From Thermophilibacter mediterraneus (GTDB lineage Bacteria > Actinomycetota > Coriobacteriia > Coriobacteriales > Atopobiaceae), in contig NZ_FPKO01000008.1 in NCBI RefSeq assembly GCF_900119385.1, forward strand, positions 412,382 to 476,381: a stretch of DNA of 64,000 nt. Direction: 5' to 3'. Of this stretch, positions 1-10,030 are shown one piece after another. Both the position numbers and the translations under genes were made by a program. Under the pieces are notes generated by a model that saw nothing but the letters and a program-made list of their open reading frames with translations, did no database searches and was not told the origin of the DNA. Numbering within the stretch: position 1 is the first letter of the stretch; the number at the start of each line of letters is the position of its first letter.

Positions 1-119
1 CTCAGGGGCACAAGGTATATCGTCTTCTTGTCGCCATCCACGAGCTGCTTGCGGAAGACGGCCGGCAGGGTGACGCGCGCCTTGGCATCCACGGACATCG
101 GATACGTGCCGGCGAGCAT
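1..119 (-). CDS. mraZ: MraZ, transcriptional regulator of the dcw cluster (N-terminal part)
   Basis: The gene is cut by the left edge; only the first 39 residues are visible. They read MLAGTYPMSVDAKARV and continue with TLPAVFRKQL, which fits the first SpoVT/AbrB-like half of MraZ (family pattern G-x-Y-x-x-S-x-D-x-K-x-R-x-x-L-P-x-x-F-R). MraZ is a ring-forming DNA-binding protein that usually represses the division and cell-wall (dcw) cluster it heads, so rsmH, ftsL/ftsI and mur genes should lie off the left edge. The ATG at 117-119 is preceded by a purine-rich GGGAGGGTGAC ribosome site. The upstream gap carries boxes like those MraZ binds. Confidence 0.88.
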   Translation of the reverse strand, partial: MLAGTYPMSVDAKARVTLPAVFRKQLVDGDKKTIYLVPL

Positions 120-171
120 GTCACCCTCCCCTCGAGAGACAAGGACCCTGCCCCGAACGGAGCGTGCGAAT

Positions 172-228
172 ACTATACGTCATCGGCGACACTTTGCGAC
201 ACCAAAAAACACTTTGCCACACCCTGCG
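172..228 (-). promoter_or_regulatory. mraZ promoter with four 10-bp-spaced GTGT boxes
   Basis: On the minus strand a -10-like TATAGT lies at 172-177. Just upstream, GTGT recurs with an exact 10-bp period (ACAC on the plus strand at 189, 199, 209 and 219). Two of the four boxes read AAAGTGT (189-195 and 209-215). AAAGTG[T/G] repeats are the MraZ box described in mollicutes, and MraZ operators in other bacteria are also direct repeats about one helical turn apart. Autorepression by MraZ is therefore the simplest reading. No good -35 hexamer is visible, which suits a regulated promoter. The rest of the 120-644 gap holds no convincing gene. Confidence 0.6.
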
Positions 229-531
229 GTTGAAATATGGGTTTGGACGGTCCGTCCCGACCGCGCGAGCCCCCAGATGTAGCGTCGTTGGGGCAGGGAG
301 GACACAAGAGGGCGCACGGTGTTCGGGACGCCGGCAAACGATTTGTGGCGCTGGGATGAAGGTGCAGCTCACGGGTGGTATGTAGCGCGAGCGACAGAAA
401 AAGTACTGCTCAGAGTGGCAGCAGCGGGCACAAGGGCGCTCGGGCGGGGCGCCTCGGCACGGCGCGGTGGGGCGCTCGGGCGGGGCGCTCCCCCACCGCG
501 CCCCACGCGCGGCGGACAAGGGCCCTCGGCC

Positions 532-579
532 GCCCCACACCGCGCCCCACACTGTGCCCCACACCGCGCCCCACCAAGA
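532..579. repeat. 12-bp tandem repeat, four units
   Basis: GCCCCACACCGC is repeated head to tail: 532-543, 544-555 (ends ACTGT), 556-567, and a partial copy at 568-579 that keeps GCCCCACC. Just to its left, 440-500 holds related low-complexity GCGGGGCGC and CTCGG runs. It lies between the 3' end of xerD and the mraZ promoter. No function is evident; it may have expanded by slippage. Confidence 0.6.
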
Positions 580-644
580 CGACGAAGCCCGTGACGGGAG
601 GGACCGGCGAGCGGGGCTGCGGGGACGGTCGCCGGTGCCGCGCG

Positions 645-1541
645 CTACGACCGCGCGCGGGGATGCGCCGCGAGGTACACGCGGCGGATGTGGCTTCGGT
701 CGACGTGCGTGTAGAGCTGGGTCGTCGCCACGTTGGCGTGGCCGAGCAGCTCCTGCACCGCGCGCAGGTCCGCCCCGCCCTCGAGAAGGTGGGTGGCGAA
801 GCTGTGGCGCAGCGTGTGCGGGTGGAGGCCGCGAATCCCCACGACCCGACCGTACTTCTCCACGATTGCATGGACCGACTGACGCGTGAGCCGGCCCCCG
901 CGCGCGTTGAGGAAGACCGCCTGGGTCGGCCTGCGCCCCTCGAGCGCCCCGCGCCCGCGCTCGAGGTAGGCGCCGAGCGCCTCGGCCGCGGTGCCGAGGA
1001 TCGGCACCACGCGCTCCTTCTCGCCCTTTCCAAAGACCCTCAGCAGCTCCTCGTCGAGCAGGACCGCGCGCAGGTCGAGCCCCGTGAGCTCGCTCGCGCG
1101 AAGCCCGCAGCCGTAGAGCACCTCCAGGACAGCTCGGTCGCGCAGGCCCGTGGGCGTCCGTGGGAACGGCTGGTCGAGCAGCCTCCCGGCGTCCTCCACG
1201 GAGATCACGTCCGGCAGGCGCGCGGGCTTCGCGGGGAGCGGCAGGTCGGAGGTCGGATGGGCCGAGCAGATCCCGTCGCTCACCATGAAGCGGTGGAGCC
1301 CCTTGATCGCCGAGACGGCGCGCTCGACCGAGGCCGGCGCGAGGCCGGTCTCGGTAAGCTCAGCCACGTGCGCCTCCACGAGCTCGCGCGTGACGTCCTC
1401 GGGGTCGCTCACGCCGAGCTCGGCGAGCCAGGACACGTAGCGCCGCAGGTCGCGCCCGTACGCGGCGACGGTGTTGCCGGAGCTCCCGCGCTCGACGGCG
1501 AGGTACCCCAGGTACTCCCTGCGCGCCGCCTCGAGGTCCAC
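645..1541 (-). CDS. xerD: Tyrosine recombinase XerD (chromosome dimer resolution)
   Basis: This 298-residue tyrosine recombinase acts with XerC at dif to resolve chromosome dimers. The N-terminal SAM-like core-binding domain spans about 1-90 and the catalytic domain about 110-290. The catalytic set is complete: R148 (CGLRAS), K172 (GKGEKER), H242 and R245 (HPHTLRHSFATH), H268 (LGHAN) and nucleophile Y277 (YTHV). The start is a GTG at 1539-1541, nine bases after the pyrG stop, so the two genes are probably co-transcribed. XerD is preferred over XerC because of the HPHTLRHSFATHLLEGGADL block and the pyrG neighbour; an integrase is unlikely because the context is housekeeping. Confidence 0.9.
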   Translation of the reverse strand: MDLEAARREYLGYLAVERGSSGNTVAAYGRDLRRYVSWLAELGVSDPEDVTRELVEAHVAELTETGLAPASVERAVSAIKGLHRFMVSDGICSAHPTSDLPLPAKPARLPDVISVEDAGRLLDQPFPRTPTGLRDRAVLEVLYGCGLRASELTGLDLRAVLLDEELLRVFGKGEKERVVPILGTAAEALGAYLERGRGALEGRRPTQAVFLNARGGRLTRQSVHAIVEKYGRVVGIRGLHPHTLRHSFATHLLEGGADLRAVQELLGHANVATTQLYTHVDRSHIRRVYLAAHPRARS

Positions 1542-1550
1542 GGCCCGCCC

Positions 1551-3248
<1,698 letters not shown>

Positions 3249-3405
3249 TCAGTTTCAACTACGGGTCTCCATAGTAGCGCGCTCGGGCGAGAAGAGCGGC
3301 GCCGCTCGCCGATTCTGACGCATGAGCGAAACAGTGCGACGCGAGGCCGAAACACTGAGACGGGGCGGCGCGGGAAGCGGGAGGCGCCCGGCGGCGGCCG
3401 GGCCG

Positions 3406-4314
3406 CTACAGGTACTTGCGCCAGTCGTCCTCGTCCTCGTCGCGCTCCTCGGCGGCGCGCTCGGCGGCCGCGGCCGCGGCGCGCTCGGCGCGCGTCACGT
3501 ACGGCGCCGCGTTGGCCTCGGGAAACGTCGAGAGGGCGTGCTCGAAGACCTCGAGGTTCTCGTCGGCGCGCCCGCGCGGGACGGCAAAGGTGACCTCGCG
3601 CGCGACGTGGGCGCCGGTCGCGAGCTCGGCGCGGAAGGCCTCGGCCACCGTCGCCGCGTCCCAGCCGAACACGCCGCAGCCGAAGGCCCCCAGGACGAGC
3701 TTGTCGTGGCCGAGCTCGTCGGCGATTGCCATCACCATGCGGACGCGGTCGCGAAGCGCCGTCAGGAGCGCGTCCTCGGAGACGCGGTACTCCTCGCGGG
3801 CGCGCCGGGCGTTGGGGGCGGCGGCCACGATCACGTCGGCGTACGAGTGGAAGGAGTCGCGCTCGAAGCGGACGCGCGGCACCACGAGCGCGCGGTTGCG
3901 GTAGAGCTCGCAGTTGACGTTGCGCCGGCGGTTCTCGGCGTACCAGCCGCCCTTCTCCGAGAGCACGTTGAACAGGAAGCTCTCCGAGCAGAGCGCCTGC
4001 TCCTGGCCCCAGGCCCCGCGGTCGTACCCGCCGCCGGGCCTCGTGAACGAGGCGAAGTCCAGGACGGCGAGGTCGCAGGCGGACGCCAGGCCGCGCCCGC
4101 GCTCGAGCACCGCGGACACGGTGTCGCCCTCGACCACGCTCACCTCCGGCACGACCCCCTCGACGGTGACCGAGGGCGCCCCGTCATAGGCCCGCGTGTC
4201 CGCGACGGCCCGGGAGACCTCCGCGGAGAAGCGCCGCTCCATCTCCTCGGTGTGCCGCCTCGCCTGCTCCGCGCGGCTCGCGCCGCGCCCCGTGCGCCCG
4301 CTCTTCTCGGCCAT
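3406..4314 (-). CDS. TIGR02452-type bacterial poly(ADP-ribose) glycohydrolase-like macrodomain protein
   Basis: The 302-residue protein matches the TIGR02452 / microbial-type PARG family, macrodomain enzymes that remove ADP-ribose from targets. The central block FTRPGGGYDRGAWGQEQALC is the family signature (GGG, then QEE in the classical form); here it reads QEQ, so the first Glu is kept and the second is replaced by Gln. GAFGCGVFGWD near residue 220 is the conserved C-terminal phosphate-binding loop. The last 40 residues are a charged Ala/Glu-rich tail. The ATG at 4312-4314 has GAGGGGAG upstream. It sits alone, downstream of the palindromic array that follows recN. Confidence 0.8.
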   Translation of the reverse strand: MAEKSGRTGRGASRAEQARRHTEEMERRFSAEVSRAVADTRAYDGAPSVTVEGVVPEVSVVEGDTVSAVLERGRGLASACDLAVLDFASFTRPGGGYDRGAWGQEQALCSESFLFNVLSEKGGWYAENRRRNVNCELYRNRALVVPRVRFERDSFHSYADVIVAAAPNARRAREEYRVSEDALLTALRDRVRMVMAIADELGHDKLVLGAFGCGVFGWDAATVAEAFRAELATGAHVAREVTFAVPRGRADENLEVFEHALSTFPEANAAPYVTRAERAAAAAAERAAEERDEDEDDWRKYL

Positions 4315-4405
4315 GCGCGCTCCCCTCGTCGTGTGCTGCGGACATTATCGCGCAACGAGCGGCGGCGGGGCGGGCGGAACGCCGAGCGGCGGGGCCCGCG
4401 GGCCG

Positions 4406-4577
4406 CGTGCGGGTTGTGGACGAAATCGGGAGCCAGACCGACCGGAACCCGCACGTAACGCACGGGCGTGCGGGTTGTGGACCCTCTGGGGCCGGATTCC
4501 GTCCGAAACCCGCACGTTCTCCAAACACGTGCAGGTTGCGGACGGTTTTTGATTGGATTTCGACCGGAACCCGCACG
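4406..4577. repeat. Palindromic 50-bp units, period 61 bp (array I, three units)
   Basis: Three units of exactly 50 bp lie at 4406-4455, 4467-4516 and 4528-4577, separated by 11-bp spacers, so starts are 61 bp apart. Each has an 18-bp left arm like CGTGCGGGTTGYGGACGG, a variable 14-bp centre, and a right arm that is nearly the reverse complement. It lies between the recN 3' end and the start of the PARG-like gene, both on the minus strand. The same unit and spacing recur at 36839, 38297 and 52975. The rest of the gap holds nothing recognisable. Confidence 0.85.
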
Positions 4578-4605
4578 TACCCCCGGACCCCGGAAGCGGC
4601 GGGCG

Positions 4606-6237
4606 CTACCGGGCGGCGCGCGACGCCAGCATCTCGCGGGCGAGGTCGCGGCTCGCCGCGCCCGTGTCCCCGGAGAGCATGCGCGCGACCTCGGCCACGC
4701 GCTCCTCGCCCGCGATCTCGGCGAGCGTGGTCTCGGGCAGCTCGCCGCCCGACTTGCGAACCAGGTAGTGCTTCTCTGCCGCCACGGCGACCTGCGCGAG
4801 GTGCGTGACCACGATGACCTGGTGGGTCTTTGCGAGTCGGGCGAGCACGCTCGCGAGCGCCACGGCCGTCGCACCTCCCACGCCGGCGTCGACCTCGTCA
4901 AAGACGAGCGTCTCGCAGTCGTCCGCCTCACCGAGGACCACCTTGACCGCCAGCATCACGCGGCTCACCTCGCCGCCGGAGGCGATCTTGCGCAGCGGGC
5001 GCGCCGTGAGCCCCGCCGCGGGCCGGTAGAGCAGCTCGACGCGAGAGGGTCCCGACCGGGTCCACTCGGCGCGCGGGAGCCGCTCGCAGGCGACCTCCAG
5101 CCCCGCCGTGCCCATCTCGAGGAAGCTCATCTGCTCGGAGACCGCCTCGGCCAGCCGCGGCGCCGCCTCGGAGCGCACCGCGTCGAGGGCGTCCGCGGCG
5201 AGGGAGAGCTCCGCCTCCCGGCGCTCGAGCTCCTCGGCGGCGCGCCGCTCGAGCTCGCCCCCGTCGCTCGCCGCCGACACGACCTCGCGCGCCTCGTCGC
5301 GTCGCGCGAGCACGTCGGCCATGCGCGGTCCGTAGGACCTCATGAGGCCCTCGAGCTGGGCGAGCCTGCCCTGCACGCGCTCGAGCTCCTCGGGGTCGAA
5401 GTCGACCTCGTCGGCGTAGTCCCTCAGCTCGGAGGCGACGTCCTCGACGTCGATCAGCGAGCTCTCGAGCGAGCGGGCCCACGAGTCGAGCGCGGCGTCG
5501 TAGCGGGAGGCCTCGCGCAGCGCGCGCACGGCGTCCCCGAGCGCGTCGCAGGCGCCCCCGTCGCCCGAGAGCAGCTCGCGCGCGCCGGAGGCGGCGCCCA
5601 TCAGGGCCTCGCCGTGCTCCACGCGCGGCAGCTGAGCCTCGAGCTCCTCGAGCTCCCCCTCCCGCGGGTCGACCTCGTCGATCCGGCGCAGGACGAAGGC
5701 GGCCTCCTCGAGCCGCTCGCCCGTCGCGCGGCCCATGTCGCGCACGCGCTCGAGCTCCGCGGCTGCCTCCCGGGCGGCGGCGAGCGCGTCGCGGTACGCC
5801 TCGAGCGCCTCGGCCGCCCGCGCGCCCGCCCACGAGTCGAGCACGGCGACGTGGGCCTGGGGGGCGAGCAGGCGCTGGTGCTCGTGCTGGCCGCAGAGGT
5901 CGACCGTGGACCCCACGCGCTCGGCGAGCTCGCGCACGCTCGCCATGTGGCCGTCGAGCTCCACGCGCCCGCGGCCGTCCGACCCCACGCGCCGGCGCAC
6001 CACGGTGCCGTCCTCGCCGTCCCCGCGGCAGAAGAGCCTGCCCTCGACCTCCAGGCGCGCCGCGCCCTCGCGCACCATGCCGGCGTCGGCGCGCTCGCCC
6101 ACCAGGAGCTTGATCGAGGAGAGCAGCGCCGTCTTGCCCGCGCCCGTCTCGCCGGTGAGCACGGTGAGCCCCGGCGCGGGCTCGATCGAGGCGTCGTGAA
6201 TCAGCGCGACGTCGCGCACGTGAAGCTCGTCGATCAT
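4606..6237 (-). CDS. recN: DNA repair protein RecN (SMC-like ATPase)
   Basis: Cohesin-like ATPase that helps double-strand-break repair. Of 543 residues, the N-terminal half-ATPase carries the Walker A loop GETGAGKT (29-36). The middle is coiled coil rich in Glu, Arg and Ala. The C-terminal half has the signature KIASGGEVSRVMLAVK and Walker B LVFDEVDAGVGG, followed by the H-loop VIVVTHLAQVA. The ATG at 6235-6237 directly follows the nadK stop (TAGATG), so the two are translationally coupled, an arrangement common in actinobacteria. Confidence 0.95.
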   Translation of the reverse strand: MIDELHVRDVALIHDASIEPAPGLTVLTGETGAGKTALLSSIKLLVGERADAGMVREGAARLEVEGRLFCRGDGEDGTVVRRRVGSDGRGRVELDGHMASVRELAERVGSTVDLCGQHEHQRLLAPQAHVAVLDSWAGARAAEALEAYRDALAAAREAAAELERVRDMGRATGERLEEAAFVLRRIDEVDPREGELEELEAQLPRVEHGEALMGAASGARELLSGDGGACDALGDAVRALREASRYDAALDSWARSLESSLIDVEDVASELRDYADEVDFDPEELERVQGRLAQLEGLMRSYGPRMADVLARRDEAREVVSAASDGGELERRAAEELERREAELSLAADALDAVRSEAAPRLAEAVSEQMSFLEMGTAGLEVACERLPRAEWTRSGPSRVELLYRPAAGLTARPLRKIASGGEVSRVMLAVKVVLGEADDCETLVFDEVDAGVGGATAVALASVLARLAKTHQVIVVTHLAQVAVAAEKHYLVRKSGGELPETTLAEIAGEERVAEVARMLSGDTGAASRDLAREMLASRAAR

Positions 6238-7095
6238 CTACTTCCCCACCTGCCCGTAGAAGACGCGGGACACGGAGTCGTAGAAGCTCTGGGTGCTGCG
6301 GTCGAGAAGGACGACGTCGCCGCTCCCGCGCCGCACGCACGCGCGCACCCCCCGCGCCCCCCTCTCGCAGGGCACGGGCTGGCCGTCGGCGAAGAAGTGG
6401 CGCATCACCGGGCGCTCGGGGCTCATCTCGATCTCGACCACGTCCGAGGGCGAGGTGAGGAAGGCGCGCGCCATGATGGTGTGCGGCGCGATGGGCACGC
6501 AGACCATGCCCGCGAACTCGGGCGTCACGATGGGGCCGCCCGCCGCGAGCGCGTAGCCCGTGGAGCCGGTCGCCGTCGAGACCACGAAGCCGTCCCCGCG
6601 CAGCCGGTCGATGTGCTTGCCCGACACGGAGACGTCGAACTCGACCATGTTTCCGGCGCCCCCGCGCGAGACCGCGAAGTCGTTGAGCGCGAAGCAGTGG
6701 CTCGTGGAGAGGGTCCCGTCCTTCGCCTCGAACGTGCACTCGATGTCGAGCGTGGCGCGGCGCGAGACGTGGAGCTCGCCCGCGAGCGCGTCCTCGACGG
6801 TCACGATGAGGTCCTCGGGACCCGCCGCGGTGAGAAAGCCGAGGTGCCCGTATGAGATGCCCACGATGGGGACGCCCTCGTAGCCCACGATCCGCGCGGC
6901 GCGCAGCAGGGTGCCGTCGCCGCCGAGCGACACCACGAGCTCGCAGCCCCGCGCGGAGTCCTCGGCGTCGGGAAAGAGCTTCTTGTTGTGCGCCCACCGC
7001 GCCTCGATGCCCCGGTCGTCGAGCCACTCCTCGAGGTGGCGCGCACCCTCCAGGGCGTCGGGGCGAGAGTAGTTGGGAACGATGAGGACCTTCAC
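6238..7095 (-). CDS. nadK: NAD kinase
   Basis: Phosphorylates NAD to NADP in the cytosol. The 285 residues carry the family motif GGDGT at 58-62, the region ISYGHLGFLTAAGPEDL (the classical form is N-x-G-x-L-G-F-L), and TATGSTGYALAAGGPI, the second NAD-binding block. The start is GTG at 7093-7095 with AGGAGA seven bases upstream. It is coupled to recN downstream and lies about 110 bases after tlyA, in the frequent order tlyA-nadK-recN. Confidence 0.95.
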   Translation of the reverse strand: MKVLIVPNYSRPDALEGARHLEEWLDDRGIEARWAHNKKLFPDAEDSARGCELVVSLGGDGTLLRAARIVGYEGVPIVGISYGHLGFLTAAGPEDLIVTVEDALAGELHVSRRATLDIECTFEAKDGTLSTSHCFALNDFAVSRGGAGNMVEFDVSVSGKHIDRLRGDGFVVSTATGSTGYALAAGGPIVTPEFAGMVCVPIAPHTIMARAFLTSPSDVVEIEMSPERPVMRHFFADGQPVPCERGARGVRACVRRGSGDVVLLDRSTQSFYDSVSRVFYGQVGK

Positions 7096-7204
7096 GGGAA
7101 CATCTCCTGTCAGAAGTCTCCGAGCGGAAGTAGAACAAGTGTATCACTGCGCCGGAGCCTCCGGGCGCGCCCACACGCTCAGATTCTACCCGCCCGCGGC
7201 GCGG

Positions 7205-7942
7205 CTAGGCGCGCCGCCTCCCGCAGAGCAGGTACTCGACGTTTCCCTTGTGGCCGGTGATGGGGCTCTCGCAAGTCCCCGAGACCGCGAGGCCGGCGTC
7301 CTCGAAGGCGGCGGCGACGCGCCCGAGCGCGGCTCGGCGCACGGCCTCGTCGCGCACGACGCCCCCCTCCCCCACGTCCTCCCGCGCAGCCTCGAACTGC
7401 GGCTTCACGAGCGTGAGGAAGGTCCCCGCCGGCCGCAGCAGCTCGAGGACGGCGGGCAGCACGGTGACGACCGAGGTGAACGAGACGTCGCAGACGGCGA
7501 GGTCGACCACGCCCGCCCCCACGAGCGCGGGGACGTCGACGATGTTGGTTCGCTCGAGCAGGCGCACGCGGGGGTCGCCCCTGAGCTCCCATGAGAACTG
7601 GGCGTAGCCGACGTCGACCGAGATGACGGAGGATGCCCCGCGCTTGAGCAGGCAGTCGGTGAAGCCACCCGTCGAGCAGCCGACGTCGAGGCAGTCGAGC
7701 CCCGTCGGGTCGACGCCAAAGGCGGCGAGCCCCCGCTCGAGCTTGAGGCCGCCGCGGCTCACGTAGGGCAGCCGCCCGCGGACGTGCAGCTCGATGCCGG
7801 GACGCACCTGCTCGCCGGGCGATGTGAGGCGCCGGTCGCTCGTCGAGACTTCGCCCGACATCACGGCGCGCATCGCCTCGTCGGCGGTCGAGAAGAACCC
7901 CTGCTCGACGAGCTCAGCGTCGAGGCGCCTGCGACGGGCCAT
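7205..7942 (-). CDS. tlyA: TlyA-family rRNA 2'-O-methyltransferase
   Basis: TlyA enzymes methylate ribose in 16S and 23S rRNA; they were once called hemolysins. The N-terminal S4 RNA-binding domain (about 3-60) is followed by a Rossmann methyltransferase fold with the SAM loop DCLDVGCSTGGFTD near residue 85. VCDVSF, LVKPQFE and a C-terminal GHKGNVEYLL match the K-D-K-E catalytic layout of FtsJ-like enzymes. Its ATG overlaps the xseB stop (TGATG), so it is coupled to xseB and nusB upstream. The 245-residue length is normal. Confidence 0.9.
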   Translation of the reverse strand: MARRRRLDAELVEQGFFSTADEAMRAVMSGEVSTSDRRLTSPGEQVRPGIELHVRGRLPYVSRGGLKLERGLAAFGVDPTGLDCLDVGCSTGGFTDCLLKRGASSVISVDVGYAQFSWELRGDPRVRLLERTNIVDVPALVGAGVVDLAVCDVSFTSVVTVLPAVLELLRPAGTFLTLVKPQFEAAREDVGEGGVVRDEAVRRAALGRVAAAFEDAGLAVSGTCESPITGHKGNVEYLLCGRRRA

Positions 7943-8262
7943 CAGCGCCCTTCGGCGACCGGGGCGTCGGACTCGTCCCCGGGGGCGTCGTCGGGCCGGG
8001 GACCCTCCCCGTAGGAGCCGGCGGGCGCGTCCTGTCCCTCAGAGTCCCTGTGGTCCTCGACGAGGCGCGCCTCCTCCTCGGGCGAGAAGTCCGTGGCGTC
8101 GACGAGGCTCACCGCCTTCGAACCGAGGGCGATTGCCTCGTCGAACAGGTCGAGCGAGCGCTCGAGCGACACGTCCTTGTCGCGCACCTGGGCGACGATG
8201 TCATCGAGGCGCTCGGTGATCTCCCCGAAGGTCTGGTATCGCGAGACGTCGACGCGCGGCAT
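7942..8262 (-). CDS. xseB: Exodeoxyribonuclease VII small subunit
   Basis: Small subunit of ExoVII, which degrades single-stranded DNA together with XseA. Residues 8-60 (TFGEITERLDDIVAQVRD and the following helix) match the XseB helical hairpin. The last 45 residues are an acidic, Pro/Gly-rich tail that makes it longer (106 residues) than most XseB proteins. Its ATG overlaps the nusB stop (TAATG) and its own stop overlaps tlyA. The large subunit gene xseA, often adjacent, is not between nusB and xseB nor elsewhere in the window. Confidence 0.85.
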   Translation of the reverse strand: MPRVDVSRYQTFGEITERLDDIVAQVRDKDVSLERSLDLFDEAIALGSKAVSLVDATDFSPEEEARLVEDHRDSEGQDAPAGSYGEGPRPDDAPGDESDAPVAEGR

Positions 8263-8786
8263 TACTCTGCCTCGTCGTCGGCGGACCCGTCGGGGTCGGG
8301 CGACTCGGCGTCGCCCTCGGCCCCCGAGCGCTCGCGGGCGGCCTCGCGGGCGGCGGCGATCACGTCGACGCCGGCCTCGATGTCGTCAGAGACGCGGCCG
8401 AGCACCCCGTTGACGAAGCGGGAGGACTCGTCGGTGCCGTACGCCTTGGCGAGCTCAACGCACTCGTTGATGGTGACGGCGAGGTCGACGTCGTCGACGC
8501 AGAGCATCTCGTAGAGCGCGAGGCGCAGCAGGTTGCGGTCGACGGCGTTGAGGCGCCCGAGCGACCAGCCGGTCGAGCGCACGGAGATGATGGCGTCGAG
8601 GTCGGGGCGCATCTCGTCGGCGCCGAGCGCGAGCCGGCGCGCGTAGTCGTCGAGCGGCTCGGCGTCCCAGAGCACGTAGTCGCCGTCGAGCACGGAGAGG
8701 ACGGCCCGGGAGTTCGCCTCCGCCTGGAAGAGGAGCTGGAGGGCCTGGCTGCGTGCGAGCGTGCGCCCGCCAATGTGAGTGCTCAA
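8262..8786 (-). CDS. nusB: Transcription antitermination factor NusB
   Basis: RNA-binding helical protein that joins NusE in antitermination complexes on rRNA operons. The 174 residues begin with GGRTLARSQALQLLFQAEAN, the conserved N-terminal helix, and contain RNLLRLALYEML and INECVELAKAYG, core family blocks. The C-terminal 25 residues are an acidic Ser/Asp tail. The best start is TTG at 8784-8786, because AAGGAG sits five bases upstream and overlaps the stop of the Asp23 gene, coupling the two. Confidence 0.93.
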   Translation of the reverse strand: MSTHIGGRTLARSQALQLLFQAEANSRAVLSVLDGDYVLWDAEPLDDYARRLALGADEMRPDLDAIISVRSTGWSLGRLNAVDRNLLRLALYEMLCVDDVDLAVTINECVELAKAYGTDESSRFVNGVLGRVSDDIEAGVDVIAAAREAARERSGAEGDAESPDPDGSADDEAE

Positions 8787-8787
8787 G

Positions 8788-9150
8788 TTACTCCTTGGGG
8801 AAGACGAGGCTGTCGATGCACACGTCGACGGCGGCGACGCCGACCCCGATCTGCTCGGTGATGGCGGCGGCCACCTCGTCGCGCACGTCGGCGGCGAGCT
8901 TGGTGAAGGGGTAGCCGTAGAAGACGGCGAGGTGCACGGTCACGTGCAGGCGATCGTCCTCGACGAAGGACTCGACCGCCTTCTCGGGGGCGACGGACCT
9001 GCTCGTGAAGACCGAGATCAGGCTCGAGGCGATGTCGTTGCCGCCCACGGAGGCGACGCCCTCGACGCGGCGGGCGGCAATGGAGACGATGGTGGAGACG
9101 ACATCCTTGGAGATGCCGATGCCAGAGACGTGAAGCTCGCTTTCGGCCAT
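8788..9150 (-). CDS. Asp23/Gls24 family envelope stress protein
   Basis: The 120-residue protein belongs to the Asp23/Gls24 family of small proteins often placed next to nusB in Gram-positive bacteria. GIGISKDVVSTIVSIAARRVEGVASV (two halves of the family motif, about 10-35) and IGVGVAAVDVCIDSLVF near the C terminus are typical. Some members associate with the membrane through AmaP, but no AmaP-like gene is present here. The ATG at 9148-9150 has AAGGGGG upstream. It starts the short operon Asp23-nusB-xseB-tlyA, about 140 bases after the efp terminator. Confidence 0.88.
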   Translation of the reverse strand: MAESELHVSGIGISKDVVSTIVSIAARRVEGVASVGGNDIASSLISVFTSRSVAPEKAVESFVEDDRLHVTVHLAVFYGYPFTKLAADVRDEVAAAITEQIGVGVAAVDVCIDSLVFPKE

Positions 9151-9241
9151 GGAGACCCCCTTGTCGAATCCGGGCCCTGTGGCCCGCTGCGTGCACTGCT
9201 CTGTTCAGTATACCCGTTGGCGACGCGGCCGCGCCGCCGAC

Positions 9242-9270
9242 AAAAAAGCCCGCGGGGGACGCCCGCGGGC
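9242..9270 (-). terminator. Rho-independent terminator of efp
   Basis: On the minus strand a 9-bp stem, GCCCGCGGG (262-270 region read in reverse) pairing with CCCGCGGGC, is followed by six T (A-run at 9242-9247). It begins about 20 bases after the efp stop and is the cleanest minus-strand terminator in the window. Confidence 0.85.
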
Positions 9271-9292
9271 CACGAGGCGATGCCTGGGGGAC

Positions 9293-9856
9293 CTAGACGC
9301 GGCTCACGAACTTGCCGGTGCGGGTGTCGACCTTGATGTGCTCGCCCTGGTTGAGGTACATCGGGACCTGGATGACGGCGCCGGTCTCGATGGTGGCGGG
9401 CTTGGTGCCGCCCTGGACGGTGTCGCCCTTGAAGCCGGGGTCGGTCTCGGTGATCTCGGCCTCGATGAACATCGGGGGCTCGACGCCGAGCAGCTCGGTG
9501 TCGGCGTAGAGCAGCTGGGCGTTGTCGTTCTCCTTGAACCACTTGGCGTTGTCGCCGATGAAGTCGACGGGCAGCTCGACCTGCTCGTAGGTCTCGTTGT
9601 CCATGAAGTAGTAGGTGCCGCCGTCGTTGTAGAGGTACTGCATCTCCTTGGTGATGAGCTGCACGTTCTCGAACTTGGTGCCGGCGTTGCAGGTCTGGTC
9701 GATCACGCGGCCGCTCTTGAGGTCGCGGATCTTGTAGCGGACGAAGGCGCCGCCCTTGCCGGGCTTGACGTGCTGGAACTCGACGATCGTGTAGTACTTG
9801 TCGTTGATCTTGAGGCCCATGCCGTTCTTGAAGTCTGCGGTGCTGATGGTTGCCAC
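9293..9856 (-). CDS. efp: Elongation factor P
   Basis: Relieves ribosome stalling at polyproline stretches. The 187 residues have the three beta-barrel domains of EF-P. The tip of domain I reads KPGKGGAF, placing K34 at the position that is modified in many bacteria. The protein ends TRTGKFVSRV, a typical domain III finish. The start is GTG at 9854-9856. In relatives efp sits next to pepQ; here a mannose PTS operon and a repeat-filled gap separate them. Confidence 0.97.
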   Translation of the reverse strand: MATISTADFKNGMGLKINDKYYTIVEFQHVKPGKGGAFVRYKIRDLKSGRVIDQTCNAGTKFENVQLITKEMQYLYNDGGTYYFMDNETYEQVELPVDFIGDNAKWFKENDNAQLLYADTELLGVEPPMFIEAEITETDPGFKGDTVQGGTKPATIETGAVIQVPMYLNQGEHIKVDTRTGKFVSRV

Positions 9857-10030
9857 GTGTGCTCTTTTCCCTCTATGCCCGCTCGGGGCGCGTACATACG
9901 GGTACCGATTTTAGCACCACGGCGCCATCTACGCGCAGATTCCATGACGAGCGCGCGGCGTGCGGAAACAGGGGCAGCCGGAGCCTGGCCGCAGGCCGGA
10001 CCGCGCCGCGCCGGCGGGACGGAAGCGCGC

